A stretch of DNA of 64,000 nt from Mucilaginibacter sp. (GTDB taxonomy: Bacteria; Bacteroidota; Bacteroidia; Sphingobacteriales; Sphingobacteriaceae): positions 1 to 64,000 of the forward strand of contig NZ_JAQBOC010000088.1 in NCBI RefSeq assembly GCF_028288225.1. Direction: 5' to 3'. Made by a program: the position numbers and the translations under genes. The notes below the pieces were generated by a model. That model saw only the letters and a program-made list of their open reading frames with translations. It was not told where the DNA came from and made no database searches. Below, piece after piece: positions 32,241 through 41,324 of this stretch; positions within the stretch are counted from its first letter, which is position 1; each line of letters opens with the position of its first letter.

Positions 32241-33659
32241 TTAATTAGATAAAATTGCTCCTGTGCCTTTTTGAACAAGTGATGGCACATTTGCAGCAGG
32301 ATCAAGTACAGAACTATAAGAATAAGACGGTACCCAAGTTGAAATTGCGGTAGTTATATCATTAGATCCGCAATTTGAATAAACATTAGTATTTACACCG
32401 CTGAAATATCCCGGAGGGTCACCTGCCAAGTTGGTACTGATTGGTTGTTTACACCCTGAGAAATATTCATTGTCGGTTCTAACTGTTCCCCCAGCTCTTG
32501 CACCCAACGAATAACCACTGTTGTTTAAGTGGTAGTTATTGAAAACATGCACGCTGCCATAATTCATATCAGGTTCGCGTTCACTTACATTGTACCAAAA
32601 ATTGTGATGCAATGTAACATGCAGGTGGCCAATATCACTTTCATGTCCTGCAATACCACCACTTATTAAGAATGACAAGTTTGTATCGTGGAATCTGCTC
32701 CATGACACTGTTACAAAGTCGGATGCACGGGTAATAGCAATATCTTTACCCCAATAAGCCCAACCATGATTACGGTCAGTTGCAAAGTCGCAATGATCAA
32801 CCCAAACATGTGTAGTTGAAAATTTGATCATTAATGCGGCATCGGTTACGTAATTTCTAAATGTTATGTTCTGAACAATTATATTGTTTACAGTAAACAT
32901 ATAAAGTGATATGCCTTCGATAACTGCTCCCGGTTTACCAATAATTGATTTGTTAGATGAAACGTAAACAGTTTCGTCGCCCGAGCCCTGAATTGTTCCG
33001 CTTACATAAATAATTTTAGGTGAGTCACCTGCAACCGCTGATTTTAATTCAGACAGGGTTGATACAGTAACTGTTGAGCCGCCTGTACCTCCTGTTGTTG
33101 TTCCGTTAACCATAGCGTATCCCATCAATGCAGAATATATCCCGGTTTTTGTAGCTGTTGTACCAATAGGCGCAGTTGATGAGCCTGTACCTGTAGAAGT
33201 TGATGTACCGCTTGAGCCATCCAGGGTATAAGTATACTTTCTGCCATTGGTTGCCGGATTTGTGTTATCTGACGCGGAAAAAAATAAATCCTTATCCCAA
33301 AGACTAAAACGTCCTTTCCCCAGATCGCGAATGTCCTGGTGGACAGCATGTGCCGGGCCTATTTCCTTTCCGTTTTCAAAAAGCCGGAGAGTTGACGCTT
33401 TAGGGTCGGTATTGGAATCGCCAGATTGGCTTAGTGGATAGATAGTTTTATAGGCATATCCACCATCTGATTTTATTTTCGTCAGATCAACAGTAAAAAC
33501 ATTTGCTGCCGCAAACGAATTTTTTGAAACTGACAGGGTACTATCCGGCCCACCCGAGGGCGCTTCCCCATTTTTTTTACAACTACCCAGATAGATAATT
33601 GCGCATAACACCATGCTGATTACAGCCACTTTTTTAAAGGTTCTTGTTTTTCTTTTCAT
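32241..33659 (-). CDS. Secreted pectate lyase-like (PL1) lipoprotein with an N-terminal accessory domain
   Basis: 472 residues. The lipobox region (VLCAIIYLGSCKKNG) anchors it in the outer membrane. About 50-150 is a domain shared with a separate lipoprotein encoded at 35169-35573 (STLRLFENGKEIGPAHAVH, then GRFSLWDKDLFFSASDN). From about 200 on there is a parallel beta-helix of the pectate-lyase (PL1) type: STTHVWVDHCDFATDRNHGW and SWSRFHDTNLSFLISG. A poly-Gly/Ser/Thr linker lies between. It probably cleaves a uronate-containing polysaccharide outside the cell, perhaps the EPS itself, during release or remodelling. Confidence 0.88.
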   Translation of the reverse strand: MKRKTRTFKKVAVISMVLCAIIYLGSCKKNGEAPSGGPDSTLSVSKNSFAAANVFTVDLTKIKSDGGYAYKTIYPLSQSGDSNTDPKASTLRLFENGKEIGPAHAVHQDIRDLGKGRFSLWDKDLFFSASDNTNPATNGRKYTYTLDGSSGTSTSTGTGSSTAPIGTTATKTGIYSALMGYAMVNGTTTGGTGGSTVTVSTLSELKSAVAGDSPKIIYVSGTIQGSGDETVYVSSNKSIIGKPGAVIEGISLYMFTVNNIIVQNITFRNYVTDAALMIKFSTTHVWVDHCDFATDRNHGWAYWGKDIAITRASDFVTVSWSRFHDTNLSFLISGGIAGHESDIGHLHVTLHHNFWYNVSEREPDMNYGSVHVFNNYHLNNSGYSLGARAGGTVRTDNEYFSGCKQPISTNLAGDPPGYFSGVNTNVYSNCGSNDITTAISTWVPSYSYSSVLDPAANVPSLVQKGTGAILSN

Positions 33660-33803
33660 GCAATTTTTAATTTAAAGTTTCCCAAACGGCACACCGTAGA
33701 AAAAATTACAACTAAAAATTAAAATGAAAAGACTTTACTAAAGGTATAATAGGTTCAAAAACTTAGTTTTAACAACTATAAGCTATAAAAACAGTGTAAA
33801 ATT

Positions 33804-33835
33804 CAAATGTAAAAAAGTGTATAATCTATACACTT
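33804..33835 (-). promoter_or_regulatory. Palindrome and -7 box upstream of the lyase gene
   Basis: TACATTTG (complement of 33804-33811) fits TAnnTTTG on the minus strand. Next to it a 21-bp palindrome, AAGTGTATA (33815-33823) and TATACACTT (33827-33835), is a likely operator. Similar TGTAAA/TGTATA words recur at the wza and glmS promoters. Confidence 0.5.
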
Positions 33836-33853
33836 CATGACATTAATATGACA

Positions 33854-34951
33854 TTAAACAACTTTTTCACCGGGGACTAGTACTTCTTTTTTGATGTTTT
33901 TAACCCCATAAAAGCTCTTATACCACCTAATAAAATTTGAAACGCCGGTATGTATCGAAGTTGTGGGCTTATAGTTCAACATCTTATCGAGGTTAGATAC
34001 ATCGGCACAAGTTTCAGCAACATCGCCTTCCTGCATTGGCCTTAGTATTTTTATTGCTTTAATCTGTACCTTCTTTTCAATCTCTTTTACAAAATCAAGC
34101 AGACTTACCGGGGCACCTCTTCCTATATTGAATATTCGGAACGGTGCTGTTGAAGTTGCCGGATCTGGTTTAAGAGCATCCCAACCCGGATTGCTTTCCG
34201 CAGGCTTGTCAATTACATGAGTAATGCCATCTACAATATCATCAACGTAGGTAAAGTCCCTTTTCATATTTCCATTGTTAAAAACTTCAATGGGCTTGCC
34301 TTCCAATATTGATTTGGTAAAAATAAATAGTGCCATATCCGGCCGCCCCCATGGGCCATACACTGTAAAAAAACGTAATCCGGTTGTTTTTAAATTAAAT
34401 AGGTGACTATAGGTATGGGCCATCATTTCATTGGCTTTTTTTGAGGCTGCATATAAAGAAACCGGATGATCAGCTATATCATGTTCATTGAAGGGCATCT
34501 TTTTGTTCAAACCATACACGCTCGAAGAACTTGCATAAACTAAATGGCTTATTTTAAAATGCCTGCAGCACTCTAAAATATTTAAAAACCCTTTAATATT
34601 TGAATCTATGTATGTTTCCGGATTAGTTAGGCTATAGCGTACACCAGCTTGTGCTGCCAGGTTACACACGGCATCAAACTGATGGGTTTTAAAGCAATTT
34701 TCCAACTGCTCCTTATCAAGCAAATCAAGTTTTATAAAAGTATAATTTGAGTAGTTTTCGCTTTTAACCGGCTTACCATAATCAAGGTTGGTACCATTAA
34801 TGCCATTTTGCCATAACCTGGCGTATTTTAACTGAACATCATAATAATCGTTCAAATTATCAATACCAACAACGGTATCGCCTCTTTCCAATAAGCGCGT
34901 AGCCAAATGATGGCCAATAAAACCGGCTGTGCCGGTGATCAAGATTTTCAT
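33854..34951 (-). CDS. UDP-glucuronate 4-epimerase-like NAD-dependent epimerase
   Basis: 365 residues. The Rossmann motif GTAGFIGHHLATRLLERGD, VCNLAAQAGVRYSLTNPETY, the catalytic Ser with Tyr/Lys (SSVYGLNKKMPF; YAASKKANEMMAHTY) and FTVYGPWGRPDMALF are all as in CapI/WcaG-type UDP-GlcA 4-epimerases. It converts UDP-GlcA to UDP-GalA (or UDP-GlcNAcA to UDP-GalNAcA). A uronic acid is consistent with the dehydrogenase at 49991-51289 and with the pectate-lyase gene next to it. Confidence 0.9.
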   Translation of the reverse strand: MKILITGTAGFIGHHLATRLLERGDTVVGIDNLNDYYDVQLKYARLWQNGINGTNLDYGKPVKSENYSNYTFIKLDLLDKEQLENCFKTHQFDAVCNLAAQAGVRYSLTNPETYIDSNIKGFLNILECCRHFKISHLVYASSSSVYGLNKKMPFNEHDIADHPVSLYAASKKANEMMAHTYSHLFNLKTTGLRFFTVYGPWGRPDMALFIFTKSILEGKPIEVFNNGNMKRDFTYVDDIVDGITHVIDKPAESNPGWDALKPDPATSTAPFRIFNIGRGAPVSLLDFVKEIEKKVQIKAIKILRPMQEGDVAETCADVSNLDKMLNYKPTTSIHTGVSNFIRWYKSFYGVKNIKKEVLVPGEKVV

Positions 34952-35003
34952 AAAGTTTAAGATTAAAATGTAAATTGAACCTCGACAGGTAAAGAGGTTT
35001 TAG

Positions 35004-35138
35004 AGATGCTGTTTAGTACCTTTAGCTATTAAACAGCATCTAAAGAATATTTATGCAGAATGTAAATTATTAATTAAAAACCCGTATAAAGCATGTCGGT
35101 CATAGGTGTTTTCAACAGGCATAAGGCCTGTTGAAAAC
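35004..35138. terminator. Two strong stem-loops between the small lipoprotein and epimerase genes
   Basis: Hairpin 1: GTTTTCAACAGGC (35108-35120) pairs perfectly with GCCTGTTGAAAAC (35126-35138). Hairpin 2: AGATGCTGTTTA (35004-35015) pairs perfectly with TAAACAGCATCT (35030-35041). On the minus strand they follow the lipoprotein gene, but no U-run follows either; they may stabilise RNA or attenuate read-through into the epimerase gene. Confidence 0.5.
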
Positions 35139-35168
35139 TTATAGAGTGATCTGCAATGTGTTTTACAC

Positions 35169-35573
35169 TTATTTCATTGTATAGGTGTATTTCCTGCCAT
35201 TAGCAAGGGGATTTGTGTTATCAGAAGATGAGAAAATTAATACATCACCCCAATGACTGAATTGGCCCTGGCCATAACGACGAATGTCATTATGTACTGC
35301 ATGTGCAGGACCTAACTCAACACCATTTTCGAAAAGGCGGAGAGTAGATATTGTGGGTTGCTGATCCGAGTCACCAACTTCAGGGAGGTGATACCCAATT
35401 TTATAGGCAAATCCGCTATCAGATTTTAAACCTATCAAACTTATAGCGCCATTTGAAACCTCCGTTGGGGGTGTTACTGGGGCTACTAAAGTTTTTTTAC
35501 AACTATCCAATAAAATTATTGAACAAAAGAGCATAATTGACAATGCTGCCTTCAAGAGATTTTTTGTTTCCAT
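35169..35573 (-). CDS. Small lipoprotein consisting of the lyase-associated domain
   Basis: 134 residues. A signal peptide with a lipobox (SIILLDSCKKT) precedes about 105 residues that match the N-terminal domain of the pectate-lyase lipoprotein: GDSD near the start, STLRLFENGVELGPAHAVHN, GQGQFSHWGDVLIFSSSDN and ANGRKYTYT at the end. The tail of the lyase gene is absent, so it is a free-standing version. The conserved core suggests a structural or carbohydrate-binding module. It lies 54 bases upstream of the next glycosyltransferase gene. Confidence 0.75.
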   Translation of the reverse strand: METKNLLKAALSIMLFCSIILLDSCKKTLVAPVTPPTEVSNGAISLIGLKSDSGFAYKIGYHLPEVGDSDQQPTISTLRLFENGVELGPAHAVHNDIRRYGQGQFSHWGDVLIFSSSDNTNPLANGRKYTYTMK

Positions 35574-35626
35574 GATGTTTTTGATTAAGATCGTATTTGG
35601 AGCTTTAGCGTTAAAGCTTAAAATTT

Positions 35627-36700
35627 CTATTGAAGTGCATTCAATATCGAATCGATAAAAAATCCGGGATTTCTGTTATGCAGAAATTGCTGAACTAGTT
35701 TTTTACTGGCGCTAACCCTTTTATTCATTGTTGAGCTTATAGCGAATGCCAGGTCGATTGCGTTATTTACTTCGGCTTTTGTGATTCCGGGAATATTTTC
35801 TATTTCACCGGCACACAAGGTTGAAACAACTGCCGGGTTTAAGATCATCATTTGCAATAAAACATTTGGAAAACCTTCTTTTAAGGAAGACACTACACAT
35901 ATTTTTGCATGTTTAAAGTAAGGCATTGGATTATCTGTCCATCCTTTAAGTATTACCCTGCTTTCAAGTCTGTATGCTGTTATTAATTTTTCAAGCATAA
36001 TTTTTTGAGGGCCTTCACCAAAAATTAACAATTTTAAATCAGGATGCTTCTTCTTAATGTATAAGAATGCACGAATTAAAACTGAAAAACCCTTCTCAGG
36101 AATGAGTCTCCCGGCGGCACAAATAAAATCTATTCCCGCATCCGGGTCATTAAGAGGCAACCCTGCACTAAGCTTAATTTGCGCTTGATCTATGGGGTTT
36201 TCCTGGATTATAACTTTTTGAGCTTTAACAAAGGTTACGTTCTTTAAAAAATCATCCCGCATTAGTTTTGTCTGGCAAACAACCAAATTTATTGCCGGAT
36301 AGCCCAGGCGATAAGCCAATTGGTAACTCCATTTTTTCAAGCCGTTATACCTGGTAAAAACAGAAGTGCACTCTCTTGCTATAAGTTTCGATTCCAAATA
36401 TCCAATTCGTTTCAAAAATCCTAACCAGGCATTTAAATATGGATGGGTGCTAAATATTACATAGCCGGATCTATAAGGTTTTAATAAATTTATAAGCCCA
36501 AGGAAACCAGCAAACATGCTTTTATCAGTAACATATTTTATATCATGCCCGGCTGGAATTTTCAACCCCCTATCAGCTACTTTTTTTAAAAATAAAATAG
36601 GTGCTTTACTAGCTAGTGCAGCCATCAGCAACACACTTTCGGCCCCGCTGGCAACATCAGACATTGATACAAAAACAACTTTATTTTGTGCTGTTTGCAT
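35627..36700 (-). CDS. Glycosyltransferase family 4
   Basis: 357 residues. GT-B fold signs are the nucleotide-binding turn (ICAAGRLIPEKGFSVLIRAF), LLIFGEGPQKIMLEKLITAY and SSLKEGFPNVLLQMMILNPA, holding the two donor-binding Glu. The N-terminal half (VVFVSMSDVASGAESVLLM) resembles other EPS-cluster retaining glycosyltransferases. It starts three bases past the following gene and is co-transcribed. The sugar and linkage are unknown. Confidence 0.85.
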   Translation of the reverse strand: MQTAQNKVVFVSMSDVASGAESVLLMAALASKAPILFLKKVADRGLKIPAGHDIKYVTDKSMFAGFLGLINLLKPYRSGYVIFSTHPYLNAWLGFLKRIGYLESKLIARECTSVFTRYNGLKKWSYQLAYRLGYPAINLVVCQTKLMRDDFLKNVTFVKAQKVIIQENPIDQAQIKLSAGLPLNDPDAGIDFICAAGRLIPEKGFSVLIRAFLYIKKKHPDLKLLIFGEGPQKIMLEKLITAYRLESRVILKGWTDNPMPYFKHAKICVVSSLKEGFPNVLLQMMILNPAVVSTLCAGEIENIPGITKAEVNNAIDLAFAISSTMNKRVSASKKLVQQFLHNRNPGFFIDSILNALQ

Positions 36701-36703
36701 TAG

Positions 36704-37615
36704 TTAGGCTTTATTACGATTCCTTATATTTCTTACCATTTTTTTTAATGGGGTTAATGCACTAAACACTTTACGTTTACCATCAACTATGAGTAGATCA
36801 CCTGTAAAATTTATAGTATGCAATCCTTCATTATAAGGCAACCGGGGCAACAATTGAAACACGGTTTTGTATTGAAAATCGGTTTCGCTGAGTTTAGTTA
36901 TTTCATTTATCATGACCGATCCTCCATAACATTTCTCTGGATTTTGGCTTGGCATGTAAAGTTTTTGTTTAACAATAAATAGCCGCCCGGCAGATCTGCT
37001 CACAGTAGGGGCAACGCTAATTGGATTTAAGCCATGTGCTTTAAAAGGCGAATCTAAAGTATCTGAATAAAATAAATACAACTCCCTTCGATTTTCGGAA
37101 ACACTTGTAAATAACCAATACTTATTTTCGAAAAATATAATTGAACTATCTACAAAGGGCCGGCCTTCCAGTATTACCCTTACTTTATTAAATTGATACG
37201 GTTTTTCTACATCAACCTGGTACAATGCAACTTGCTTTTCCGAAGACGTTTCAGGTATGCAGTAAATGTTATTTTCTGCTTTAAACAGGTAGGGGTAAGA
37301 AAGATGCGCTGAATGTTTTGAAATACCTTTTACCTTCTTTTTATCATTAAAGTTCATGGTATTTATCATCATTATCTCACCTTTTCCATTCCAAAAATTT
37401 AGTTCTTCATAATATAAGTGTATACTGCCATTTATATCAATTGCAAAAGGATCAGCAGCATATTCTACGCTGTCTTCCGGAAGCCAATTTATTTTGCCGT
37501 TAAGCTGCCGGGAACTAATAAAATTTTCAGGGCTTTGAGCCAGGTAACCAATATTCCATTTATCGTAAAAAAAAAGCTTATTAACAATCAAGTTGAATAT
37601 TGCCCTGGTTTTCAT
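36704..37615 (-). CDS. Glucosamine inositolphosphorylceramide transferase-like beta-propeller protein
   Basis: 303 residues. The segments ADPFAIDINGSIHLYYEELN, SYPYLFKAENNIYCIPETSS, DSSIIFFENKYWLFTS, SRSAGRLFIVKQKLYMPSQN and YNEGLHTINFTGDLLIVDG repeat a beta-propeller blade pattern like that of the N-terminal GIPC-transferase domain (and GH43-like propellers). Here it stands alone, without a glycosyltransferase fused to it. It overlaps the upstream FemAB-like gene by four bases. A sugar-binding or transferase role is inferred. Confidence 0.7.
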   Translation of the reverse strand: MKTRAIFNLIVNKLFFYDKWNIGYLAQSPENFISSRQLNGKINWLPEDSVEYAADPFAIDINGSIHLYYEELNFWNGKGEIMMINTMNFNDKKKVKGISKHSAHLSYPYLFKAENNIYCIPETSSEKQVALYQVDVEKPYQFNKVRVILEGRPFVDSSIIFFENKYWLFTSVSENRRELYLFYSDTLDSPFKAHGLNPISVAPTVSRSAGRLFIVKQKLYMPSQNPEKCYGGSVMINEITKLSETDFQYKTVFQLLPRLPYNEGLHTINFTGDLLIVDGKRKVFSALTPLKKMVRNIRNRNKA

Positions 37616-38343
37616 ACTTTAAATAATTTTGTAAAAAACCGCAAACCAAGCGCTGATATTGGCAAATAATCACTTTCTTTGATTAATTCCCCTCCAAAAC
37701 TGTCTTTGAATTGGTTAATTCTTGCCAGTGCTTTATCTGATGTGCCTTGAGCATACCCGCCTAAATCATATATTTCAAAACTTTGCTCTTTAAAAAAACA
37801 CATATCTTTAAAATGCAGTAACCGGTTTGCTCGTCCAATTATTGCCCTTAATTGAGTATCAGTTTCGTTTCGGAAAAGCGAGGCAGATTGCAATAATCTT
37901 ATTCTTTTTAATGAGTCATCCTTCAGATAAGAATGCATTACGATATCCTGGTTGTTGTAAATAGCTTTTGTTATAATAATACGGTCCTGGTACCTATAAA
38001 AATCCTTGTTTAATTTGGGCAAATGTTTGGTAATGGCAAATGCATTATAAAAATCAATAAAATGTTGTATGTCTGTTTCGGTTTCAGTAATTACACCATC
38101 CTTTATTGCCCTGCGGATCTCATAAGTAGTGTTCTGATCAAAGCCTTGTTCAAAAGTTTCTTTTGGATCAGCGATATTAATTATTTTTGTAAAAAAGGGC
38201 TCTCTATAATATCCGGGAACTATACCGCTAAAAGCACTTTGCTTGTAATAACTAAGCAGAAAATTCCATTTTTTAGGTTTGTTAGCAAACCAGATAACGT
38301 TTACCGGCATTAAATGAAATGCCGTGCTTTTAATTGTGATCAT
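37612..38343 (-). CDS. FemAB-like GNAT-fold protein
   Basis: 243 residues. The centre YEIRRAIKDGVITETETDIQ, HFIDFYNAFAITKHLPKLNK and the C-terminal EIYDLGGYAQGTSDKALARI, INQFKDSFGGELI are the pattern of FemAB/GNAT enzymes seen in other EPS clusters (QSTMDAIKHAWKMGY in the 341-residue protein at 27422-28447 is the same element). Short for the family, so probably a single GNAT domain. The acyl or amino acid donor and acceptor are not known. It overlaps the next gene by four bases. Confidence 0.68.
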   Translation of the reverse strand: MITIKSTAFHLMPVNVIWFANKPKKWNFLLSYYKQSAFSGIVPGYYREPFFTKIINIADPKETFEQGFDQNTTYEIRRAIKDGVITETETDIQHFIDFYNAFAITKHLPKLNKDFYRYQDRIIITKAIYNNQDIVMHSYLKDDSLKRIRLLQSASLFRNETDTQLRAIIGRANRLLHFKDMCFFKEQSFEIYDLGGYAQGTSDKALARINQFKDSFGGELIKESDYLPISALGLRFFTKLFKV

Positions 38344-38361
38344 AAAATTTTAAAAATACTT

Positions 38362-40200
38362 TTAAGCCGTTTGATATACCTGGGCCTGATTAAATTTTTG
38401 ATTTTTCAGCCATTGGCTAAACACCAATAATTTCCATATTTGGGGAAACCGGTTCCACTTTCCTTCCATGTGCTGCTGTATCATTATAGATGTTTTTGCG
38501 ACATCAATACCAGGGATGTTTTTTAGTTGACTTACTGATAGATTATCCAGCACATAATCTTTTAATTCGTTTCTAAACCACGACTCCAATGGCATAGTAA
38601 AGCCTGATTTGGGTCTTTCAAAAAAGTGTTTCGGAACATATTGATATAAAATATCTTTTAAAATTCTTTTTTGTACGCCATTATTATATTTGTAACAATC
38701 AGGGAGCTGTTGAGCAAAGGTTACAACACGGTGATCCATAAGCGGGGCCCGCGCCTCAATAGCAAATGCCATAGAGGCTCTGTCTACCTTCGTATTTATA
38801 TCACCATTTAAATAAGTTTTAACATCAAATGCTGACATTTTTTGTAAAATACTTAGGTTTTTACCTGCCCAAATATTCATAAACGGAACATCCATGCCCC
38901 GCTCCGGTTGCTTTAGCCATGAATACTCCAGCCCGCCGAGCATAAGGGCATAAAGAAATTCTATTTTTTCAGTACAAATCCCCATAGCTATAAGTTGATT
39001 ACGGTACCCCGGTAATAATGCAATCAAGCTTGAGAGCGCTCTCCTTAAAACAATCGGGTATTTAAAAAGATAGTGCACCGTTTTTATCCATCGATACCTT
39101 GTATACCCCATAAAGCTTTCATCGCCGCCATCGCCGCTTAAGGCTACTGTTACGTGTTTTTTGGTGTATTTACTTAACAATAATGTGGGTATTGCACTTG
39201 AATCTGAAAAAGGCTCATCAAAGTATTCACCAAAGTTTTCAATTAAGTCAAGCCCCTCTTTTGCACAACACTCAATTACATGATGATCTGTTTGTAAATG
39301 CCTAGCAATTTTTTCAGCAAATACACTCTCATCAAACCCTTTTTCATTAAACTTAATACAAAATGTTTTTACTCTGTTAATGTTTTCAGTTGCAAGCGCT
39401 GCAACTAATGAAGAATCAATACCGCCTGATAAGAATACACCAAGATTTACATCGGCATGCAGCCTTATTTTAACTGAATTTGCTAATAGCTGTTTAAGTT
39501 CTTGTTTGGCGGTTAAATAAGTCCCGTCATATTGGCCAATATTAAGATCCAGGTCCCAATATTTTGTTGTAGTAAACTCGCAGGTATTCAGATAAAAACT
39601 AAAAATATGACCGGCCTTAAGCTTTTTAATTTCTTTCCATGCCGACCGGGGCTCGGGTATGTATCCCCAAATAAAATATTCACTGATGCTGCGTTCGTCT
39701 AAATTTGTATTTCTTCCGAGGGAAATTTGTGCAGGCTGGCTGGCAAATTCAAAGGTAATTCCGTTATAAGCGTAATAAAAAGGCTTTTTGCCAAGCCTGT
39801 CTCTGGCTCCAAAAAACTTTTGTTTCTTTCTATCGTAAATTACAAAGGAAAACATCCCATTAAAATAGTCCACGCAGTTTTCTCCATATTCCAGGTAAGC
39901 AGCTGCAATAACTTCTGTGTCAGAATCCGTTGTAAATATATATCCCAGTGTTCCTAATTTACATCTTAACTGTTTATAGTTATATATTTCACCGTTAAAG
40001 ACCAGTTTCAAATACTCATAGGTAAAAGGTTGATCCGAGCGATGGTCAAGATCTAAAATTGCAAGGCGGTTATGACCCAGAATAACCGAGTCAACACGTT
40101 CAAAACATGAGTAATCAGGCCCCCTAAATTGGGCCCGGGCTAACTTTGCCCTTACTTCATTGTCTGTATAATTAGCTGTAGAGCCGTAAATTCCACACAT
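38362..40200 (-). CDS. asnB: Asparagine synthase (glutamine-hydrolysing), amidotransferase
   Basis: 612 residues. The N-terminal class II glutaminase begins MCGIYGS, so Cys2 is the nucleophile after Met removal, and RGPDYS and NGEIYNY are the family motifs. The synthase domain has SGGIDSSLVAAL, the PP-loop for ATP, and SGDGGDESFMGY, KVDRASMAFAIEARAPLMDH. In EPS and O-antigen loci such proteins (WbpS-like) amidate a hexuronic acid rather than aspartate. That is the likely role here, consistent with the nucleotide-sugar dehydrogenase and epimerase. Confidence 0.9.
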   Translation of the reverse strand: MCGIYGSTANYTDNEVRAKLARAQFRGPDYSCFERVDSVILGHNRLAILDLDHRSDQPFTYEYLKLVFNGEIYNYKQLRCKLGTLGYIFTTDSDTEVIAAAYLEYGENCVDYFNGMFSFVIYDRKKQKFFGARDRLGKKPFYYAYNGITFEFASQPAQISLGRNTNLDERSISEYFIWGYIPEPRSAWKEIKKLKAGHIFSFYLNTCEFTTTKYWDLDLNIGQYDGTYLTAKQELKQLLANSVKIRLHADVNLGVFLSGGIDSSLVAALATENINRVKTFCIKFNEKGFDESVFAEKIARHLQTDHHVIECCAKEGLDLIENFGEYFDEPFSDSSAIPTLLLSKYTKKHVTVALSGDGGDESFMGYTRYRWIKTVHYLFKYPIVLRRALSSLIALLPGYRNQLIAMGICTEKIEFLYALMLGGLEYSWLKQPERGMDVPFMNIWAGKNLSILQKMSAFDVKTYLNGDINTKVDRASMAFAIEARAPLMDHRVVTFAQQLPDCYKYNNGVQKRILKDILYQYVPKHFFERPKSGFTMPLESWFRNELKDYVLDNLSVSQLKNIPGIDVAKTSIMIQQHMEGKWNRFPQIWKLLVFSQWLKNQKFNQAQVYQTA

Positions 40201-40232
40201 ATAAAAAATTTAAATCAATGGTAATAGGAAAT

Positions 40233-41294
40233 TTATTGAAGCAGGAGATTTTCATAGGCCCGCCCTATTGTATCAAGGGCAAACCTTCCATTTATATCTG
40301 CTTTAATTTTATCATGCTGCCATGCCTGATTACAAGCGCGTATTATCTGTCTTCTTAATGTTACGATGTCATCTTGTTCTGCAATAAAACCATTAAAGCC
40401 TTCGCGAATCAATTCTTTTACCCCCCCAACACGAAATGTAACAACAGGAACTCCAACTGAAAGTGCATCAAGGATCGCATTAGGGAACCCTTCTGTAAAT
40501 GAGCTTAAAACCAGTAAATCATGTTTTGAAATTTGTGATGATACATCATTAATTTCTCCTTTAAATACTACACGATTTTCAAGATTGCTTGAGCTAACCT
40601 TTGCTTTAAGTAAAGTCATTAAAGGTCCATCGCCTACAATTGTCAAAACGTAATTCTGTGGTAATTCCTTTATAATTTCTAATAACCTGAATAAGCCTTT
40701 TTCTTTGGTTAACCTGCTAACAATTATTAATCTTTTTAAGCCTGATATAGATTTATCGTTTTTTAAAATGGTAGTTTCATTGATTGGATTATGTATAACT
40801 TTTAATTTGCCCGGGCGAATGCCGTATGAAGCTGATACTGATTGAAGCATTTCTTCTGACTGGCACACAATAAAATCAAAACGGATTGCGCATATTTTTG
40901 TAAAGAGGTTATAAAACCTGGTCTTGAACCCATAAAATAGTTTCATTTGCTGTGGATTGTTGGACATCCTTGCTATTAAATTGGGGATTTTAACAAAACA
41001 GGAAACAATAGCTGTTAAAATATTAATATGATCTGTGGTTGAAAAAACGGCAAATGGTTTTTCTTTTCTAATAAGTTTATACAATTTAAAAAACGATCTG
41101 GATGCTTTAATGGTTTTAAGATCAATAAATTTGATGCCTGAAATATTTTTATCAAAACATTGCTCAAAGGCATTCAGATAAATAACCGACACTTCATATT
41201 CCTCTTTATTAAAATATTGTGAAAGCAACCAATAAACCCGCTCCGAGCCGCCTGCACCAAGCGAACTTACGATAAGAAATATCTTCTTTTTCAT
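40233..41294 (-). CDS. Glycosyltransferase family 4
   Basis: 353 residues. The start IVSSLGAGGSERVYWLLSQY, the nucleotide-binding VSRLTKEKGLFRLLEIIKEL, IVGDGPLMTLLKAKV, and SSFTEGFPNAILDALSVGVP (donor-binding Glu) identify a GT4-family retaining glycosyltransferase. It lies 33 bases before AsnB in the transcript and follows the Wzy-type gene. Confidence 0.88.
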   Translation of the reverse strand: MKKKIFLIVSSLGAGGSERVYWLLSQYFNKEEYEVSVIYLNAFEQCFDKNISGIKFIDLKTIKASRSFFKLYKLIRKEKPFAVFSTTDHINILTAIVSCFVKIPNLIARMSNNPQQMKLFYGFKTRFYNLFTKICAIRFDFIVCQSEEMLQSVSASYGIRPGKLKVIHNPINETTILKNDKSISGLKRLIIVSRLTKEKGLFRLLEIIKELPQNYVLTIVGDGPLMTLLKAKVSSSNLENRVVFKGEINDVSSQISKHDLLVLSSFTEGFPNAILDALSVGVPVVTFRVGGVKELIREGFNGFIAEQDDIVTLRRQIIRACNQAWQHDKIKADINGRFALDTIGRAYENLLLQ

Positions 41295-41324
41295 ATAAAA
41301 TACGAGATAAGTGAAAGGCGAATT

